From Plazaster borealis (taxonomy: Eukaryota; Echinodermata; Asteroidea; Forcipulatida; Labidiasteridae): a stretch of 64,000 nucleotides of DNA. This document shows positions 50,916 to 62,678 of this stretch, in pieces (position 1 is the stretch's first letter; every line of letters begins with the position of its first letter). Made by a program: the position numbers and the translations under genes. Location of the stretch: contig CM037462.1 in the NCBI GenBank assembly GCA_021014325.1, forward strand, positions 13,312,501 to 13,376,500, written 5' to 3'. Below the pieces are notes generated by a model that was not told the origin of the DNA, ran no database searches, and was given only the letters and a program-made list of their open reading frames with translations.

Positions 50916-51696
50916 TGTTGGACATTGCAAGAAGTTGTGACTGGTACCCTTACCTTAGTGGAAAAATGTTTTTTACAACCGCATAATTAGCTCCCCCCTC
51001 TCTCTCTCTCTCTCCCCCGCCCCTCTTGCGCTACAAGAACAAGTACAGGACGAACAAGGATCGAAGTTGTCCACACATGTTATTTCGTGCTCTCGGGAAA
51101 AAAAGCTCGAAAACATCTCAGGGCAGAGTCGTCCGGTTATTTTAATCAGTTTTAAGAGCAACGAAACAAAATAGTTGTTTTTGCAACCGTTGTGTCGGGA
51201 CCGTGTATAGGCATTGACGTAATGTTTAAAGACGTGCATATTGTCTTCCCGACTTCACAAATACGCCAATAACAAGATTTGTCAGATTCAATCTATAGAC
51301 CTATGAACTTCGATGGGGGGAACTGGGGTGCAGAACGTATGCTGTCGCAATACACAAGGGGGATTATGGGAAGAGGGTGACCCCGAAGACACGTTCCCTG
51401 ACCCATTATTGTTGAGTTGAAATGCACCACTTAACTATACTACATGCGTGTACTTGTTCGAGTTTACAAAAACAAATCGCCTTGAGGTCAATATGTGTCA
51501 ATCTGTGTGGAGCAAATCAAAGTTATTTAACGAGAATAGTGACGGCAATGACATACATATGAGATAACCAATAGCGTTACTAAGGCGGGTACGTGCCCCC
51601 CAAAAACAAAAAAAAACAAAAAATAAATAAATAAATAAATAAATAAAAAATAAAAAATAAAAAAAATTAATAAATAAATAAATAATTTTTTTTTTT
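50916..51696. other. Non-coding stretch with simple repeats
   Basis: CT microsatellite near 50996-51018 and an AAAT-rich array at 51600-51690. No gene seen. Confidence 0.5.
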
Positions 51697-51915
51697 AAAT
51701 GTGTGTGCTTTCAGATGCCTGAAAAAGGCTTCAGGCCTGAAGTCTTTTAATATTTGAGTGAGAAATTACCTCTTTCTCAAAAAATACATTACTTCAGAGG
51801 GAGTCGTTTCTCACAATGTTTTATACTATTAACAGCTCTCCGTTGCTCGTTACCAAGTAAGTGTTTATGCTAATATATATTTTGAGTAATTACCAAACGT
51901 GTCCAGCGCCTTTAA
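51697..51915 (+). mobile_element. Family-1 MITE, 5' part replaced by A/T-rich array
   Basis: Starts at GTGTGTGCTTTCAG directly after the AAAT array and ends CGTGTCCAGCGCCTTTAA. The centre is GGCTTCAGGCCTGAAGTC near 51727-51744. The acceptor-like site and CAAGTAAGT are kept. Confidence 0.85.
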
Positions 51916-52184
51916 CATTTCAATTATTATTTTCGAGGTATGCATCTTTAAGACATTGCCCTTCATGGAGAACGGCACTTGATAATGTTTCCGGGTTGGC
52001 GTCTTTATATCATCCCATCCCATTGAGACCAGACCACGTCTCAAGTCAAGCGCTCCTAAACTTAGACAATAATATTCCTTTCACGTATTAAAAGGTATTA
52101 TAACACCGTTTGTTTTTGTAAGGCAAAATTGACACCCCCTTCTCTTTTGTTTATAAACACAATATTAAACCACACATTCTCAAA

Positions 52185-52745
52185 AGTGCATCCCTGTGGA
52201 GACTTCTCTTCCTCCTTTGTCCCAGTACTTAAAGGGGCACGTTGCCTTGGATCGGGTGAGTTGGTCTATAAAAAGCGTTTGTAACCGTTTGTTATAAAAT
52301 GCATCATGGTTAGAAAGATGTTTTTAAAGTAGAATACAATGATCCACACAAATATGCCTCGAAATTTCGTGGATTTCCTTTTACATCGTGAACACATACG
52401 GTCGGCCATTTTGTGGAATCAAATTGTTTACTCCACAAAATGGCCGACCGTTCGCAAAGTAAAAGGAAAACCACGCAATTTCGAGGCATATTTGTGTGGA
52501 TCATTGTATTCTACTTTTATAACGTCTTTCTAACCATTTGCATTTTACAAGAAACGGTTACAAACGCTTTTTTTAGACCAACTTGTCCGAACCAAAACAA
52601 CGTGTCCCTTTAACATCCTCCCATAGACTTTGTACACAAAATTCCTTGTGGAGCATCCCGGCCTTTGGATTTCCCCTAGGGAGAATATTTTGTTTTCCCG
52701 TTGTTGTGTCTTTGTCCTTAAGATATACTGAATCATGAGCACAAA
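52185..52745. repeat. Interspersed repeat interrupted by family-2 MITE
   Basis: Halves 52185-52232 and 52610-52745 together match 35185-35370. The insertion point in the uninterrupted copy is CACTTAACAG near 35229-35238. Confidence 0.8.
52229..52613. mobile_element. Family-2 MITE, near-perfect 377-bp palindrome
   Basis: Bounded by TTAA on both sides (52229-52232 and 52610-52613). The left end AGGGGCACGTTGCCTTGG pairs with the right end CAACGTGTCCCT. Most of the element is self-complementary, with both arms containing TTTCTAACCAT(G/T), GATCCACACAAATATGCC and GTCGGCCATTTTGTGGA blocks. Related copies: 53070-53295 (half), 50465-50650 and 21158-21272. Confidence 0.92.
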
Positions 52746-53069
52746 CCTGTCACTTTGACTTTTAAGTCGCATTATCGTGGAAGCGATTGTGTAGCTCTGA
52801 TCAGGAGATTATAAACGTATTGCACGTATTAGCTCAGCGAGTTGAGTCCCTGCCCGGTAACTCATGCATTACGGTAGGTAAAATGACAATGTTTAAGGTG
52901 CACTCACGACAAAACACTCTGATAAAATGCTTATATAATTCCTGTCTGTTCTCACGGCGGTACTTTACCCTTTACGATGGGCTGCTTGTCAAGATAAACC
53001 ATTATCGCTGTGACGAAAACAAAAACAGCCGTACTGGCCATATCAAAAACATCCCATTATGCTAAGCCG

Positions 53070-53295
53070 AGTCAACAGACCCTTATTTTATGGAGTCAAA
53101 ATGTTGACTCCACAAAATGGCCGACCGTGTTTGTTCACGATGTAAAAGGAAAACCACGCGATTTCGAGACATATTTTGTGGATCATTGTATTCTACTTTT
53201 AAAACATCTTTCTAACTGTATGAATTTTACAACAAACGGTTACAAATGCTTTTTATAGACCAACTCGCCCGATCCAAGGCAACGTGTCCCTTTAA
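53070..53295. mobile_element. Family-2 MITE, right half
   Basis: From TTATGGAGTCAAAATGTTG to GGCAACGTGTCCCTTTAA; the left arm is missing. Confidence 0.85.
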
Positions 53296-53609
53296 GCAAG
53301 GTGGATTTAGGACGGGTTTTAGAACGGTACAAGTGGTGCGTGGCTAGTCGTAAATCTGACAGTTTGCTGATTATTTCCGTCTCAAATATTACGGGAGAAC
53401 TGTTTCTTCAACAGTCAGAGTCTCTTGTGTCGATATGCCGAATATGCACACAAAGGACCTTGAACATTGGCGCTCGATATGGCATGGTGCTACACCCCCT
53501 CCTCTATTGTGTATTCGTTGTATGCTTGGAATCTCACGAATTCTTTAGAAGATTTTAGGGGAAATAATGTAAGAACATTTGGGGGTACCCTCTGCCCCGG
53601 GCCCATGTC

Positions 53610-53840
53610 GGACATGATAGCAACGACAGCTTCTTGGTAGCTAGTATACAGATATTGACTGCTTCGAGTGCTATGGTTAAAACTACGACTCCCGAGGTGA
53701 TCCCCGGAGCGTTCTATTTTCCCGAGGCGCAGCCGAGGGAAAATGGAACAGTCCGGGACACCGAGGGAGTCGGAGTTTTAACCATAGCACGAGTAAAAGC
53801 AGTCAATATTTGTTTTATAACACCCCAACAGACTATTTGT
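53610..53840. mobile_element. Palindromic element related to 49657-50915
   Basis: Arms ATTGACTGCTTCGAGTGCTA and TAGCACGAGTAAAAGCAGTC pair, as do TTAAAACTACGACTCCC and GGGAGTCGGAGTTTTAA. Flanked by CAGCTTCTTGGTAGCTAG and TTATAACACCCCAACAG, as in the larger element. Confidence 0.75.
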
Positions 53841-55309
53841 CATCCTCGTACACGTAACGTTCGTACGCGCATTTCAGATACACAGATGCACAACTGATTG
53901 GGTTCGAGGTGGGTAAAAAAGACGTCTGGGTACCGCGCGCGCCATGTAATAGTCTTTTGACTATTGCATGGCAAACGACTATCACACGGCCACCGGGTTT
54001 CTAGTAAAACTAAGACATATCATGTGACGCGCTCTAAACCAATGAAAAGGCAGAATTTTTGTAAGGGGTGTTATAATACGCTTTAGTGTATCGTATGGGA
54101 TGTTATAAAACGAATATTGAGTGCTTTGCCTGTGCTTTGGTTAAAACTTTAACCCCTCGGTGATCCCGGGAGCATTTATCATGACAATGTGAAGCGCTTT
54201 GGGACGCCCTTCGGGCGTGAAAAGCGCTATATAAAAACTAACTATTATTATTATTAACAACAAAATAAAGATTGTTACAAAACCGATAACGCATACCCAG
54301 TTCCAGCTTAATTTTGATTGACGGAAACAAAAAAATCATGTTTTTTAGCGATAAACAAGCAATGACGTCAGTATTCATGTTTTCGCAAAGTGTTCCTCGC
54401 GGATGTTTTAAAAATGCATGGAGTTTTTTACGTAAAGGGAGGATTCGTTTCTGGTGAATTCGTGTGCACCCCCCCCCTCCCATCTTCTGACAACGAAGCA
54501 CGTTCCTCGACGGGTATTTACGAGATTGTACATCGTCGTAGTCTTATCTGATTTAGAATTGATCGATGGGTGACACAGAAATGATATGGGTAGCCTATGG
54601 CTCTATACAATCTAGACAAACTAAGCACATATACCTGAGGTTTTGTGTTTGTTTTTTCATCTTCAAAGATTCGTGACAAGATCTATTCCGACGTAATCTT
54701 AGAATTGTTAAGATTCAATTTTGTCAACCTGAGGCTTGTGGGATACACCGGCAGATTGTTCTATTGTTTGATGCCGTCTTTTAGTTATTAATAGTGTGTC
54801 ATATAAGCCAATTATGGACGCTTTGACGAGTTTATCCTTTCCCGTGTTGGGAGACGATCTCCTATAATTGCTTTACTTGCAACAGATGATCGTAAAGACA
54901 AGGTTCATAATTTCTAAATTATAAAACAAAGGTTAGAAATGGTTTCAATTTGAAAGATCTTTGATTGAACGGTTCACACACATATGCAAGGGGTTTATTC
55001 ATGTTTAAAATGTAGTTTTCTTAACAAGCACATTATAGTTTCATCTACAAATTAGTCAAAATAAAGTAACTGTTTTATACCTCATTTTGAAGGATATATC
55101 TATTTCTATAGACGATGTGACCTCTGTTTACATTCAAACCGCCCTCTGTTGACAAAACACTGTCCAAGTCATGTTCTGCCGGGCAAGAAGACGCGTACTC
55201 ATGGTAAAGATTGCGTGTACTTTCTAGCTGGCTGTCAAGTACACAAAGGTTTTGCCCGGCGACATGCGCGCGCCTCATGTTATGGTTTTCGAGTGACGTC
55301 AGAGGTCAC
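53841..55309. other. Non-coding stretch with SINE/LINE tail
   Basis: 54180-54260 is a retroelement 3' end (GAAGCGCTTTGGGACGCCC, AAAGCGCTATATAAAAAC, then TTATTATTATT). The rest is AT-rich without a supported gene. Confidence 0.5.
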
Positions 55310-55485
55310 ATCGTCTATAAAGTACTCGTACTCGCACTTGGAGATTCAAGTACTTTGTATCTCAGCTGTTGGACTCGGTACTTGGATATCAGAATATTCG
55401 GTACTCGGACCAAGTGTCCGAGTGCTCCCCCTCGAGGGCCTACTCGGCCACCCCAGACTCGACTGAAAAGTACTTGACTACATCT
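55310..55485. repeat. GTACTCG-rich interspersed repeat, copy 3 (inverted)
   Basis: AAGTACTCGTACTCGCACTT at the left and CTCGACTGAAAAGTACTTGA at the right, the inverse of copy 2 (40561-40755). Confidence 0.78.
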
Positions 55486-55940
55486 TTATCAATCCTCCAG
55501 ATAAACTTTGCTGTTGAAAACACTGTCAAATATGAGGACATAATAATTACTTGAAGACCCCATTGGTTAAATCACCATTGACTGCACGAAATCCCTCAGA
55601 AAGTATAACTCGTTTTACGCTGTTTTCACGAAAAAGGTGTCCACTTGATTTGATAAAAAATAATAATAAATCAATCAAAGGTCAATAACCAGAGGGCGTA
55701 AATTGGGTTACTCTTTCGAATAACAACGTCTCCTTTAGGTCCAGACACTTTGCTCGTGCAATTGTAGTGATTTAATTGAATTGTTTTTTTATTTTTGTAT
55801 GCATCTGAAAAAGAAATAATACAAAAGAAAGAGAGAAAGAAAAAAAAGAATTTATTAAGTATCGTCTTGTCTCCTTGAGTACATTTAACCCTATACAAGT
55901 TACAGTGCTGTCGGTCACATATAAGGAGCACAATGTTTCG

Positions 55941-56311
55941 TTAAAGGCTCTGAACACGTTTGGTAATTGTCAAAGACCAGTCACTTGGTGTATCCCAACA
56001 TATGCCTAAAATAACAAGCCTGTGAAAATTTGGGCTCCATTGGTCATCGAAGTTGCAAGAAAATGATGAAATAAAGAACACCCTTGTTGTACAAATTTGT
56101 GTGCTTTCAGATAGGAATAAAAGGCTTCTTGCAAGAAGTCTTTTATTATGTTAGTGAAAAATTACCTCGTTCACAAAAACTACGTTACTTTAGAGGGAGT
56201 TGTTACTCACAATGTTTTATACTATCAACAGCTCTCTGTTGCTCGTTACCAAGTCGGTTTTTATGCTAATATATATTTTGAGTAATTACCAAACGTGTAC
56301 AGTGCCCTTAA
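55941..56311 (+). mobile_element. Family-1 MITE
   Basis: Ends TTAAAGGCTCTGAACACG and CGTGTACAGTGCCCTTAA. The centre GGCTTCTTGCAAGAAGTC near 56121-56138 combines the outer bases of one palindrome type with the core of the other. The donor-like site is lost (CAAGTCGG). Confidence 0.9.
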
Positions 56312-58597
56312 ATGAAATAAAAAGATGACAACGTAACTGTAAAAGACAATGTAAATAAACAAGTGTTTGATAGGTCCTTGTGTCGCGGAGGTTTAGATTA
56401 GGAAGGGTGGCGTCATTTTTGATCCCACACGGTTATGATTTGGGTGACACTTTTTATTAACCACAGAGCTGAAATTATTCGATGAGCTTCCACGAATTTC
56501 TCCGTACTACCGTGATGTAATGGAGAAAATTATTATAAACCACTACCCCAAAATTTGATTAATCAATTAATTATTTTGTATTCGATTGTCTTCGTTTGAA
56601 GTCACTTCCAATTCGGTATTTATAAATTGACCATAGGAAACAGAAGCCAGTATTTTGTATTATTTTGTTTTGTATTATTAATTTTGTTGTGATTATTGGC
56701 AAGACGTGCTTATCCAAAGTTTCGCTTCCCGTACGACTAAAACGTGCACGATTAAAACCGGTGTCAATTCGCCATGTTTCCTTTTTGTTATATTATTCTT
56801 CACAACCGACTCAAGTGCCCTCAAACCCTTCGAAAACATAAGAACGTGCATCCTGCAATAAGGAATTGAACGTTTCCAATTGGGGGATGGACTGTAATTT
56901 GTTTTACTCCCCCGTCGTCACGATTTCAGTATTAATTGAAAAGGCCAATCTTATAATTCCATGTACAATTTTCATCCGCTCCAATTTATTTGCCCCAACT
57001 AATTTTGCCAGTAAACTGTAGGCCTAGATCCAAACATGAGGGAAGGCTGACCAGGCACGCTCATTATTGTATTCATACGATATTCCATAAAAAAGTCAAG
57101 AATGTGTATAATTTATAAAAGGTACTGTCAGAACTGCTCACTTTGAAGTCCTTTGACAATACGCAATAGAAAACTACAAGTTAAAGGGGGACTGTCGTCA
57201 TAATCTGTGCAGGCCTGTGGCTTTACGTGGGATGACAGACTTTGGGGGACACTAGGTTACTACAGCAGACTTTTCCCAACAGTCTTGGTGTAAGTTCATA
57301 GTAGTTTTAATAACTTTGAGAACATATTTTGTGTACATTTTATAAATAAAAATGATAAAAAATATTTCTCCACAAATTGTTATACCATTTTATGTCACTA
57401 AAAGTCCTTGGTTCCTTCAACACATATTTCTTTTCTGTGAACAGCAGCGTAGCATGAATAAGGTAATTTCTCATGAATGCAATAAACAATCTGTTTCGGG
57501 GTAATCGGCCATTGCGTGGGGTGGTTGGGGTCTGCGTTGGTGTTCCGACATCTCCCCGCGAAAGCGTGCAACGGTAGCTGGACACCCGCACTGGTAGCCC
57601 CTTGCGTGTTTCATACCGTCAGGCATGGGTTTATTTTTGCGGCGGGGTTAGTCTGTAGCGGAGCTTGCGTGAGGGTCAGATGATTTGTGGGTGTTGATTT
57701 GGGGATAAACTTTGCATATTCAAACATAAATTTGGGGTTTTTTTTCTAACGTGTGGTTGGTCTGCGACTTTCCTCGATGCTCACTGTCCGCCACGTTTTC
57801 CCGTACTTCCAGTTTGATTTTTTTCAAATATCATTTCGCTGAAAGATACATGTTACGTGTAAAGAAGCGATGGAAAATACGTCTTACGGGTAATAAAGAA
57901 GCTGAGAAAAATCAGGGAATAGATATTTACTGCATTGTATGTTCCGACACAACGTTTTGTGTGCATCGTGGGACGTGGCGTTGGATGAATCATGGATGAA
58001 TATGGTAAAAAGAAACAAGCAAATCAAGTAATAAACACATTTAAAAAAAGAAGTTTTAGGAGCACAGAAGCATTATTTCATAGCCTACAAGAAACCAATG
58101 GATTTTGCTCAGGCCTATGTAAGACACTCCAAAAAGTCTTAACATATATTAAAAAACCTACTAATCATGCCAAGCATGCATCATTGACAAGTATATCCTT
58201 CCCAAATATTAAAACTCAACCCCAACTTATGCTTCGTAGTCGACAAAAGGGGGCGAGAAGGGTGAGGGAAAGCGACGTTTCGAACCCACTCAACACCTTT
58301 TGCATGCCCAACATTTCATCATAATTAGCTTCATGCGTACTGATTTTAAATATCTTTACCAAACTAATTCAAAAAATGATAGGCTCTATGCCCTCTCCAA
58401 TTACCCCCCCCCCCCTTACCCCACTTTCCGAACGCAAAAGTTGCGCCCACCTAGCGGGTGCCGCGCGAACGGCGCGGCATCCCGCTAGTATCAAGTAAAA
58501 TCCATTGTTATATCGGAAATGTGCGCATGCCCAGAACTACATGAACAATCGAAGTTTACTTTATGTCTGATGCCACCTAGCGTTCTAAAGCCTTCCA
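56312..58597. other. Non-coding stretch, one unassigned open frame
   Basis: AT-rich. A plus-strand frame at 57992-58324 (110 codons, MDEYGKKKQANQVINTFKKR at the start) shows no recognised domain. A C run lies near 58405. Nothing else can be named. Confidence 0.35.
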
Positions 58598-58984
58598 TTA
58601 AAGACAGTGGACACTATTGGTAATTGTCAAAGACCAGTCTTCTCACTTGGTGTATCTCAACATATGCATAAAATAACAAGCCTGTGAAAACTTGAGCTCA
58701 ATAGGTCATCGAGGTTGCGAGATAACAATGAAAGAAAAAAACAACCATGTCACACGGAGTTCTGTGCTTTCAGATGCAAGTTGATTTCGAGACCTCATCT
58801 AATTTTGAGGTCTCGAAATCAAATTCGTGGAAAATTACTTCTTTCTCGAAAACTACTCCACTTCAGAGGGAGCCGTTTCTCACAATGTTTTATACTATCA
58901 ACTTCTCCCCAATACTTGTTACCAAGTTAGGTTTTATGCTAATAAATATTTTTAGTAATTACCAATAGTGTCCACTGCCTTTAA
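58598..58984 (+). mobile_element. Family-1 MITE, divergent subfamily with new centre
   Basis: Ends TTAAAGACAGTGGACACTAT and ATAGTGTCCACTGCCTTTAA are inverted repeats but differ from other copies. The body is recognisably family 1 (TCACTTGGTGTATC, GAGGGAGCCGTTTCTCACAA). The centre is a longer hairpin, GATTTCGAGACCTCA with TGAGGTCTCGAAATC, at 58786-58823. Confidence 0.88.
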
Positions 58985-59079
58985 GAAATATAACCCAGTT
59001 AATGCACTTACTACCATAGGCCTGCTATGATTATGACGACAAACCCCTTTAGTGTACTAAATAATTTATGGTTTGAAGT

Positions 59080-59560
59080 CTGTCGTCGAAGAATTATATT
59101 GAAATGTCAGCAGATTACTGGCTGTTTTATTCCATTCACTCAGGAACATACCCCCATTACCCTGGGGTAGGGTAAAAACAATTAAATACATAACATTAAA
59201 TAATAAACGGAAGTGTTTACATGGTAGTAACGTGAAAAAAAGTTGATAATAATACACAACTTTATACATTTTGCCTCTCTTTCAGCTCATTGAACATGAA
59301 CATATATTTTGAAACGCAAGTGACAATTCTTTTTTCTTGAGAGGACATAAGGAACGCAAATTGTTCATGACTGGTCATACTTGTGAAGACATTGTGTAAT
59401 TAAAAAATTTCAATATACATACCTTGTCTCAACTCAGCATATAATGGGCACTCAATTAAAAAGTGTATTTCATTTTCAACATCCTATTAACAGTGTGGGC
59501 AAATTCTTAGATGCGGTGCTATGCCATTATATCAACCAACATTAAGATGAAACCATGGTC
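59080..59560 (-). pseudogene. Decayed LINE C-terminus with zinc knuckle
   Basis: On the minus strand a segment near 59420-59510 reads RICPHC, two stops, then DVENEIHFLIECPLYAELRQ. This is the CPxC...E..HFL.xCPLY zinc-knuckle tail of many LINE reverse transcriptases. Stops and frameshifts show it is dead. Confidence 0.7.
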
Positions 59561-60019
59561 AAATTACACAGGACTACCTTCAGTAGAAAAGTACCTACGA
59601 GCATCAAACAATGTGTGTAGGGGAAGAGCGAATCAAACGTGTAGCCTTGTGCAAGCAGACTATAAGGTGAGACTAGTGTGACCACAGAAAACATTTTGAT
59701 GGTTTTGTATAATTATATAAGCATCATATAGATTGTTTTTAGAGGACAAGCACAACAAATATAGTAATACCGGAACGCACTCAAAGTGTTCAAAAAGCTT
59801 AAGTTATAGTATTTATAAAAGTCTTCCCTTGTTAATGGAGAACCATGTAGGGAATTTAAAGCTTTAAAAAACATACGAGGCGATATGTGGATATTTCTTA
59901 ATAGAGAAGGGTTTGTTTTTTTGGTTAAGTGAACAGGCAAAAATGGAAGGGGAACAAGCGTTGGTGGGGGTGGGGTTTGGATAGGATGGAGGGTGTGAAT
60001 AGGAGACTGCCAAAGAACA

Positions 60020-60220
60020 CTTAAATAAGTGGGATGAACCAAGGAGCGGGAAATTCGAAACTGAATCCGGTGCTATTAAAAGTAAATTGGCAGCGAGAGG
60101 GAGTGAAGGGAAAACACATGTTATCGGTGTGGTCTCTGGTAGTAAAACAAGCCTGACTGTCTAAATGTTGTCTTTGGTGGGAGACAAGTGTCTCTGTATT
60201 CAAAACATCAGGCAATGGTT
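60020..60220 (-). pseudogene. Decayed LINE reverse-transcriptase segment
   Basis: The minus strand reads SQACFTTRDHTDNMCFPFTP and later FEFPAPWFIPLI. This resembles the 'SYNTRN...LPFxRTN...GPxIWNSLP' block near the end of non-LTR reverse transcriptases. Probably from the same or a related element as 59080-59560. Confidence 0.4.
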
Positions 60221-61544
60221 ACAGCAGAGCTAATTTTTGATGTTTTTATACAACTCCGTGAAGGAAATAGAGGGGGGGTTTGGAAAAGGGGGGGTTGGGG
60301 AAGGGGTTGAACTAACTATAAAAAAACTTTTATCCGGTGACACACGTACGGTCTGTGTCAGGTTTCCTGCTCATGTTTTGCTTAGAAGAAAAATGCCATA
60401 TTTGATGAGAAATAAATAAAACTAATTTCCGATTGGAGTTTATCGCTCATGAGCGTTTTATTCGTGCATTGTATAACACATGCAAATGTAATCGGTTTTC
60501 ACTATTTTCTCGTGACCCAGATGGCCGATCAAACTTCTACAGGTTTGTCAGTTTATGTATATGGTGGATTATATAAAGTGCTTAACTGTTTTGTCAGCAA
60601 AAACCAATTCTGTAATGTTCCTTTCAATAAGTAAATCAAAAGTTCCCGTAACTTGTGAGACAGTCAGTCCTAGTAGTTAAACTTGATTCCTTGCGGCTCC
60701 ATTGTACATTATCTCCAGTCCTCAATGCACTCTTTGAAAAAGAGAAATAATAATAAACATATAATGGATAACCCGGATTTCTGTACGACCTATATTCGAA
60801 ATGATTTCGAACAAAATGAGTTTGTGAAAACAAAATGATTTCGAGCGCTCAAAATAATTTAATTCAAGTGAAGTTGGATTATTTCTGTTTTCATAATTTT
60901 CGTCCCACCATAGTGTCCCTTTAGGTGCTCTTTAGTAACAATCCTTGATCTATACAGCAATGCTTTTTATAAAATATTTGTTGGTGATTCCTTCAATCAT
61001 AAACCATTCAAGAAGCATTTTGACAACTTGAAGTCCTTTCGAGTGTTGTTAACAAAACATCGCCGGATTCCTCGGAAAATGAAAGAAAACAATAATAACC
61101 TCGAGACTCTTTTTGCTGTTTCTGAAATCCACCGACAGCACATTGCTCGGCATGATACAAACTTAAACACGTTATTGGAAAGAAAAAAAAAACATTGTTG
61201 AAGAAGGGAACGGTCCCAACAAGACAAAACAAGAAAAATGCATAGAGACGAAGATTAACAAACTTCACCATTCCGCATTATGACGTCAACTAGTTCAAAA
61301 ATTGAAAAAGGGGGTTAGTTTGGGTTTTTTCAGCAGAATTGCAGAGCAAAAAAACTTGAAACTTATGACCAAATAATAACTAAACACATAATTGTTGCTT
61401 GTTACATGCATGGTGTGCATTGTGCATTGCAATGTTGTTGTATGTATTTCGTTTGGAAACCGCATCATCTGTCAAAATGTCTTTGTTCAGAGAAAGATAT
61501 TTAACAACAAAATTCTTAACAGGTTAGATATGACTACTTTCATC
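60221..61544. other. Non-coding stretch, one unassigned open frame
   Basis: A plus-strand frame near 61050-61195 reads KHRRIPRKMKENNNNLETLF and HRQHIARHDTNLNTLLERKK, a charged helical segment. I cannot assign it, and both strands are open here. Otherwise AT-rich. Confidence 0.3.
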
Positions 61545-61930
61545 GGGTTGTGGCGTGTCGTGGCCGAGCGGATCAGCAGAGTGCGGGTTCGAATCCCAGT
61601 CGTGACACTTGTGTCCTTAAGCAAGACACTTAACCACATGCTTTGTCCTTCGGATGGGACGTAAAGCCGTAGGTCCCGTGTGTTGTGTAATGCACGTAAA
61701 ATAACCCAGTGCACTTATCGTAAAGAGAAGGGGTTCGCCCCGGTGTTCCTGGTTTGATCGGCTGCATATTGCGCCACAGCACCTTGTAAACCATTACATG
61801 GTGCTATGCAAAGGAATAGGTCTCATACTTCAACACGTAACTCCACTTACCTTGTAGGAAAAATACTGAGCGCTTTGAGACACCCGTCGGCAGTATAAAG
61901 CGCTATATAAGAACTGCGTATTATTAATAT
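61545..61930 (+). mobile_element. tRNA-derived SINE, long copy
   Basis: The head GTCGTGGCCGAGCGGATCAG looks like a tRNA A-box region and GTGCGGGTTCGAATCCCAG carries the B box. The body is CCTTAAGCAAGACACTTAAC, then GGATGGGACGTAAAGCCG. The tail GAGCGCTTTGAGACACCCG and AAAGCGCTATATAAGAAC is followed by TATTATTAATATT. No intact cloverleaf, so it is not a tRNA gene. This is the most complete SINE in the window. Confidence 0.85.
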
Positions 61931-62029
61931 TACAATTATAATATTATTATATTTTTGTTATATTGATCCAAAATGTCTTCAGAAAGGAACCCGTATGTGT
62001 AAACACATTAACTCAGACCTCTGTAAAGT

Positions 62030-62200
62030 TGTTATGACCGCAGGTTTTGCAATCACAAGGCTATTGTGGGATGGGCATTGAGATAACCGATGAATTCCCA
62101 ATGACGAGAATAAGCAATGCGTCGTCTAGTATAGTAAGCCTAAACGGAATCACGATTTATTGATTTGTGAAGTTCATAATCAAAGACGTTAGAACCCTCT
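62030..62200 (+). mobile_element. SINE fragment, same family as 42485-42780
   Basis: TTTTGCAATCACAAGGCTAT, AATGACGAGAATAAGCAATG, TCGTCTAGTATAG and GATTTGTGAAGTTCATAATC match the other copy, with the B box lost. Confidence 0.65.
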
Positions 62201-62287
62201 AGCGATGGACCTGTTCAGTTGCAACGCCCCTGTATACAGCTCTAGTACGTTTTGTCAGCACACGCTGACAAGCTTTTTCCATTCGGT

Positions 62288-62678
62288 TTAAAGGCATCGT
62301 ACACGTTTGGTAACGACTCTAAAAATTTATGGCAATAAAAACTTACTTGGTAAGAAGTACAGCAGCTTTGGATAGTATAATGTTTTTTGAGAAACTTTTT
62401 ACTTCGAAGGACTGCGGTTATGGAAAAATATATCACTTTTTATACCCAAAATATTTTGAATATTGAGAAGCGTTACGGTAACGCTTCTCAGAGTGTGTAT
62501 TCCAATGCAGATTATTCTCCCTGCGTGGACATAACCGCTCCAGATTTTCGGCAATATTATCTCAAAAACGCTACCACCTTTTGAAATGAAATTTTCTCAG
62601 GTTAGTTTTATGGTATCTACAACTATGATTGAAACAAACAATAGGCTCCAATTACCAAACGTGTACGATGCCTTTTAA
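62288..62678 (-). mobile_element. Family-4 MITE, complete
   Basis: Ends TTAAAGGCATCGTACACG and CGTGTACGATGCCTTTTAA are inverted. The centre GAGAAGCGTTAC/GGTAACGCTTCTC near 62466-62490 is a near-perfect hairpin. A second copy begins at 63653. Confidence 0.9.

Noticed and set aside
61555..61625. Possible tRNA gene
   Set aside because: The B box is good, but the acceptor and anticodon stems do not pair. It is followed by a SINE body and a TATTATT tail.
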